The position numbers and the translations under genes were made by a program. 64,000 nucleotides of DNA from Melghiribacillus thermohalophilus. Its GTDB lineage: Bacteria > Bacillota > Bacilli > Bacillales > Alkalibacillaceae. Below the pieces are notes generated by a model. The model worked only from the letters and a program-made list of their open reading frames with translations. It searched no databases and was not told where the DNA came from. The stretch's first letter is position 1; the number at the start of each line of letters is the position of its first letter. The stretch covers positions 31,495 through 95,494 of the forward strand of contig NZ_SMAN01000008.1 in NCBI RefSeq assembly GCF_004342905.1. Reading direction: 5' to 3'. Below, one piece after another: positions 61,397 through 64,000 of this stretch.

Positions 61397-62119
61397 TTAC
61401 TCTTGATTCAGTTTGCGCAATTCCTGTTTGATTTCGGTTTTGCTTCTTGTCTGATCATCCATTTCTTTAATCTTTTTCGCAGGCGTACCGGCCACTACCG
61501 TATTTGGTGGCACATCTTCTGTTACCACAGCACCGGCAGCTACTACAGATCCCTCGCCTACGGTTACACCTTCTAAAATCACGGCATTGGCACCGATGAC
61601 CACATTATCTTCTACGATTACTGGTTTAGCAGAAGGGGGTTCAATAACACCGGCGAGCACGGCACCCGCTCCGATGTGACAGTTTTTGCCAACCGTAGCA
61701 CGTCCGCCGAGAACAGCGTTCATATCGATCATTGTCCCTTCGCCAACGACAGCCCCGATATTAATCATCGCTCCCATCATAATTACCGCTCCATCGCCGA
61801 TTTCAACCTGATCACGAATAATCGCTCCTGGTTCAATACGGGCATTAATCCCTTTTAAGTCCAGCAGCGGAATGGCAGAATTTCTGCGATCATTTTCAAT
61901 CACATAATCGGTTATGGCTCCCTTAAACTGTTCCAGCACTTCTTTTACATCTTTCCACTCACCAAACAATACACCTGTATGATCATCGACAAATGCTTTT
62001 ATCTTGTCCCCGTACTGAATATCCTGCAAATAGTTCCCTTTTACAAAAACTTTCACAGGGGTTGATTTTGTACTGTTGGAAATAAAATCGATAATCTCAT
62101 TGGCATCCATCATTTTCAT
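61397..62119 (-). CDS. dapH: Tetrahydrodipicolinate N-acetyltransferase
   Basis: Acetylates tetrahydrodipicolinate in the acetyl-DAP pathway. The 240-residue protein has an N-terminal DapH domain and a left-handed beta-helix of hexapeptide repeats (for example [20 protein letters not shown]). GGAGGTAGATTGCG precedes the ATG. It is the first gene of dapH-dapL-ykuS. Confidence 0.96.
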   Translation of the reverse strand: MKMMDANEIIDFISNSTKSTPVKVFVKGNYLQDIQYGDKIKAFVDDHTGVLFGEWKDVKEVLEQFKGAITDYVIENDRRNSAIPLLDLKGINARIEPGAIIRDQVEIGDGAVIMMGAMINIGAVVGEGTMIDMNAVLGGRATVGKNCHIGAGAVLAGVIEPPSAKPVIVEDNVVIGANAVILEGVTVGEGSVVAAGAVVTEDVPPNTVVAGTPAKKIKEMDDQTRSKTEIKQELRKLNQE

Positions 62120-62201
62120 CGCAATCTACCTCCAGTAGCTGATGTTTTATGTAAATGGTTGTTTTTCTTTACTGTACCAAAATGTCACTATATAATACAA
62201 G

Positions 62202-63698
62202 CTAAACCTTTTCTCCTTTTGGGAGCATGGTAATGAGGAAAAAACTGAGCACCGCGAGAATGAGCAATCCTGCATAAACATGATGCAATCCGACTGTTAA
62301 AGCATCCTGAAGAAGCCTCCGGACGTCCTCACTTAAAAGCATTCTTTGATGGGCATCCATCAGCTGATTGGCTGTATCCACCGAAATGTGATCTGACAGT
62401 CCCTCTTCTTTAATCAAGCCATTGATGCGATTATTCAAAATGCCTCCAAGCAGAGCAGCACCCAGGGCACTGCCGATGGACCGCATGAACATGTTGGAAG
62501 CTGTTGCAATCCCCCTCAACTTCCAGCCGACCGTTGTTTGAATGGAGACGATAAACGATGTGGAAGACAGTCCCATTCCTACACCAATAAAAAAGGAACC
62601 AGTTCCCGCCCAGATGGGCCCCCTGTCAGGGGAAAGCATAAAGAAAATCATCCCACCTATGATTAAGGAGACCCCTCCCAGGATAGAGGTAGTCCGAAAA
62701 CCAATTGTTAATATCAATCTTCCTGCCAGTGTAGCTGCAATGGGCCAGCCAATCGACATGGTCGTCAGCGTAAATCCTGCCACCGTAGCTGAACGTTCCA
62801 TCACTCCCTGAACGAAGGCTGGCAAATAACTGGATACGCCAATCAAAATCATGCCCGTTGTGAGGGAAGTCAGGTTTGCAATTGAAATCGATCGGTGTTT
62901 CCAGATGGAAAAGGGCATCATCGGCTCTTCTGCCCGTCGTTCCTGATGGAGAAACAAAATAAATCCCAGAGCACTCATCCCAAGAAGCATATACATTTCA
63001 GGAGATCCCCAGGGAATGCCCACTCCGCCTTCAACAAGGATATAAAGGAGGCTGCTTACAAATAGAATTAACCAGATCGAACCTAAAAAATCAATGGCCG
63101 GCTTCTTTTTCTCGATATTTTCATGAAAAAATAATATCACACCCGCCATCGCCAGCAGTCCCAGAGGAATGTTCATGAAAAAAACGTAGTGCCAGCTGAG
63201 TACATCGACAAAAAATCCTCCGAGAGCGGGCCCGGATACAGCCGAAATTCCCCAGACGCTGGATAAATACCCCTGAATTTTTGCCCGTTCTTCTTTAGTA
63301 TAGATATCACCAACAATGGTGGTAGCAATAGGCATTAATGCACCTGCACCAATTCCCTGAATAAATCGTGCACCAATCAACATCTCCATGGTACCGGCCA
63401 CGCCACACCCGACGGAACCAAGCATAAAAACCGTAATTCCGATCAAAAAAATAGGTTTCCGGCCGTACAGGTCCGACAATTTGCCAAAAATGAGGACCGT
63501 TCCGGCATTGGTCAGCAAATAAGCAGAAAATACCCAGCTGTACATAGAAAAACCACCCAAATCAGCAGCAATGCTGGGCATAGCTGTTGATACAATTGTT
63601 GCCTCGATGGCGGCCAGAAACATCGCCAGCATAATCGATGCCAGGACAAGGGGACGCTTTATTTGTCGGGGCTGTTCGTTAGGTATGGCTTCCATCAT
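62202..63698 (-). CDS. MFS drug transporter, DHA2 (14-helix) family
   Basis: A 498-residue proton-linked exporter with about 14 membrane helices. Motif A GKLSDLYGRKPIF is in the loop after helix 2, and motif C GIWGISAVSGPALGGFF lies in helix 5. The start ATG at 63698 follows GAGGAGA. Relatives export drugs, dyes or surfactants; the substrate is not known. It follows no regulator in this window. Confidence 0.9.
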   Translation of the reverse strand: MMEAIPNEQPRQIKRPLVLASIMLAMFLAAIEATIVSTAMPSIAADLGGFSMYSWVFSAYLLTNAGTVLIFGKLSDLYGRKPIFLIGITVFMLGSVGCGVAGTMEMLIGARFIQGIGAGALMPIATTIVGDIYTKEERAKIQGYLSSVWGISAVSGPALGGFFVDVLSWHYVFFMNIPLGLLAMAGVILFFHENIEKKKPAIDFLGSIWLILFVSSLLYILVEGGVGIPWGSPEMYMLLGMSALGFILFLHQERRAEEPMMPFSIWKHRSISIANLTSLTTGMILIGVSSYLPAFVQGVMERSATVAGFTLTTMSIGWPIAATLAGRLILTIGFRTTSILGGVSLIIGGMIFFMLSPDRGPIWAGTGSFFIGVGMGLSSTSFIVSIQTTVGWKLRGIATASNMFMRSIGSALGAALLGGILNNRINGLIKEEGLSDHISVDTANQLMDAHQRMLLSEDVRRLLQDALTVGLHHVYAGLLILAVLSFFLITMLPKGEKV

Positions 63699-63850
63699 GA
63701 TTCTCCTCTCAGGTCACATCCTAATTTCAACAAATGAATAGCCGACATTCAGTTTATTCTTCATTCAGGTAACAAGTTGCATCCGGAATATTATAGCAGA
63801 TTCACTCATTAATGGCTCTCCCCAATGAAGTGTGTTGAAAATTGAAAAAT

Positions 63851-63910
63851 GCAGAATCTTCCTCTATCGTTAATAGTAACCAACCAATACCGATAGAGAG
63901 GAAGTTCTGC
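63851..63910 (+). repeat. Inverted repeat before the right-edge ORF
   Basis: GCAGAATCTTCCTCTATCG (63851) and CGATAGAGAGGAAGTTCTGC (63891) form a near-perfect stem that buries the ribosome site GAGAGGAAG of the ORF at 63911. This is a common arrangement for limiting translation of transposase read from outside promoters. Confidence 0.6.
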
Positions 63911-64000
63911 ATGTATAAACAGTTTACTACAGATATCCTTCACTTACAAAATTTTCGGTTAACCAACCAGGGAGAGCGAGTTCAGGATGGGTGGATTCTG
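63911..64000 (+). CDS. Start of an unknown ORF, possibly a transposase (cut by window edge)
   Basis: Thirty codons (MYKQFTTDILHLQNFRLTNQ and on) read to the window end without a stop. The hairpin over its ribosome site suggests an insertion-sequence gene, but the family cannot be told from this fragment. Confidence 0.4.
   Translation, partial: MYKQFTTDILHLQNFRLTNQGERVQDGWIL

Overview
The window comes from a spore-forming, motile Firmicute of the Bacillaceae type. The evidence is a complete spoIIIA operon, spoIVB, many Gram-positive lipoproteins, AGGAGG-type ribosome binding sites and gene orders that match Bacillus subtilis over long stretches. An OLE RNA gene with its oapA partner and an ectoine/hydroxyectoine breakdown cluster both point to a halophilic or alkaliphilic species. 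Species cannot be named from the sequence alone.

Region 1 (1-19,100, almost all minus strand) is the conserved block spoIIIAA-AH, accB-accC-asp23, nusB, folD, xseA-xseB, ispA, OLE RNA, oapA, dxs, tlyA, argR, recN and spoIVB (cut by the left edge). It couples fatty-acid, folate and isoprenoid precursor synthesis, nucleic-acid processing, arginine control and the forespore-mother cell channel. Region 2 (19,100-27,000) is accessory: a TraB/GumN lipoprotein, a DUF1885 protein, a polysaccharide deacetylase lipoprotein, an aromatic-acid-exporter-like protein, two small proteins and a chemoreceptor. It ends in a 0.7-kb array of 21-bp repeats.

Region 3 (27,000-63,700) follows the B. subtilis order dapH-dapL-ykuS-ykuU-ykuV-yknU-yknV-ktrC-rnjA-rpoY-ykrA-def-ykyA-pdhABCD (order recalled, not searched), with two large insertions. 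argCJBD sits between ktrC and rnjA. A seven-gene cluster (doeA, eutC-like, eutB-like, PucR regulator, aldehyde dehydrogenase, homoserine dehydrogenase, gamma-family PLP enzyme) sits between ykyA and pdhA. A second array of the same 21-bp repeat family, in opposite orientation, lies between def and ykrA. The window ends with a DHA2-type exporter and the start of what may be a transposon gene.

The most unusual items are: (a) two long arrays of a TTGGGCC-headed 21-bp unit, both in gaps between convergent genes and open in nearly all reading frames without looking like protein; (b) the OLE RNA locus with its own promoter; (c) the ectoine island, which carries a PucR regulator and a possible aspartate-semialdehyde/homoserine branch in a Gram-positive context. 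The argR regulator and an arg operon with likely ARG boxes occur in the same window.
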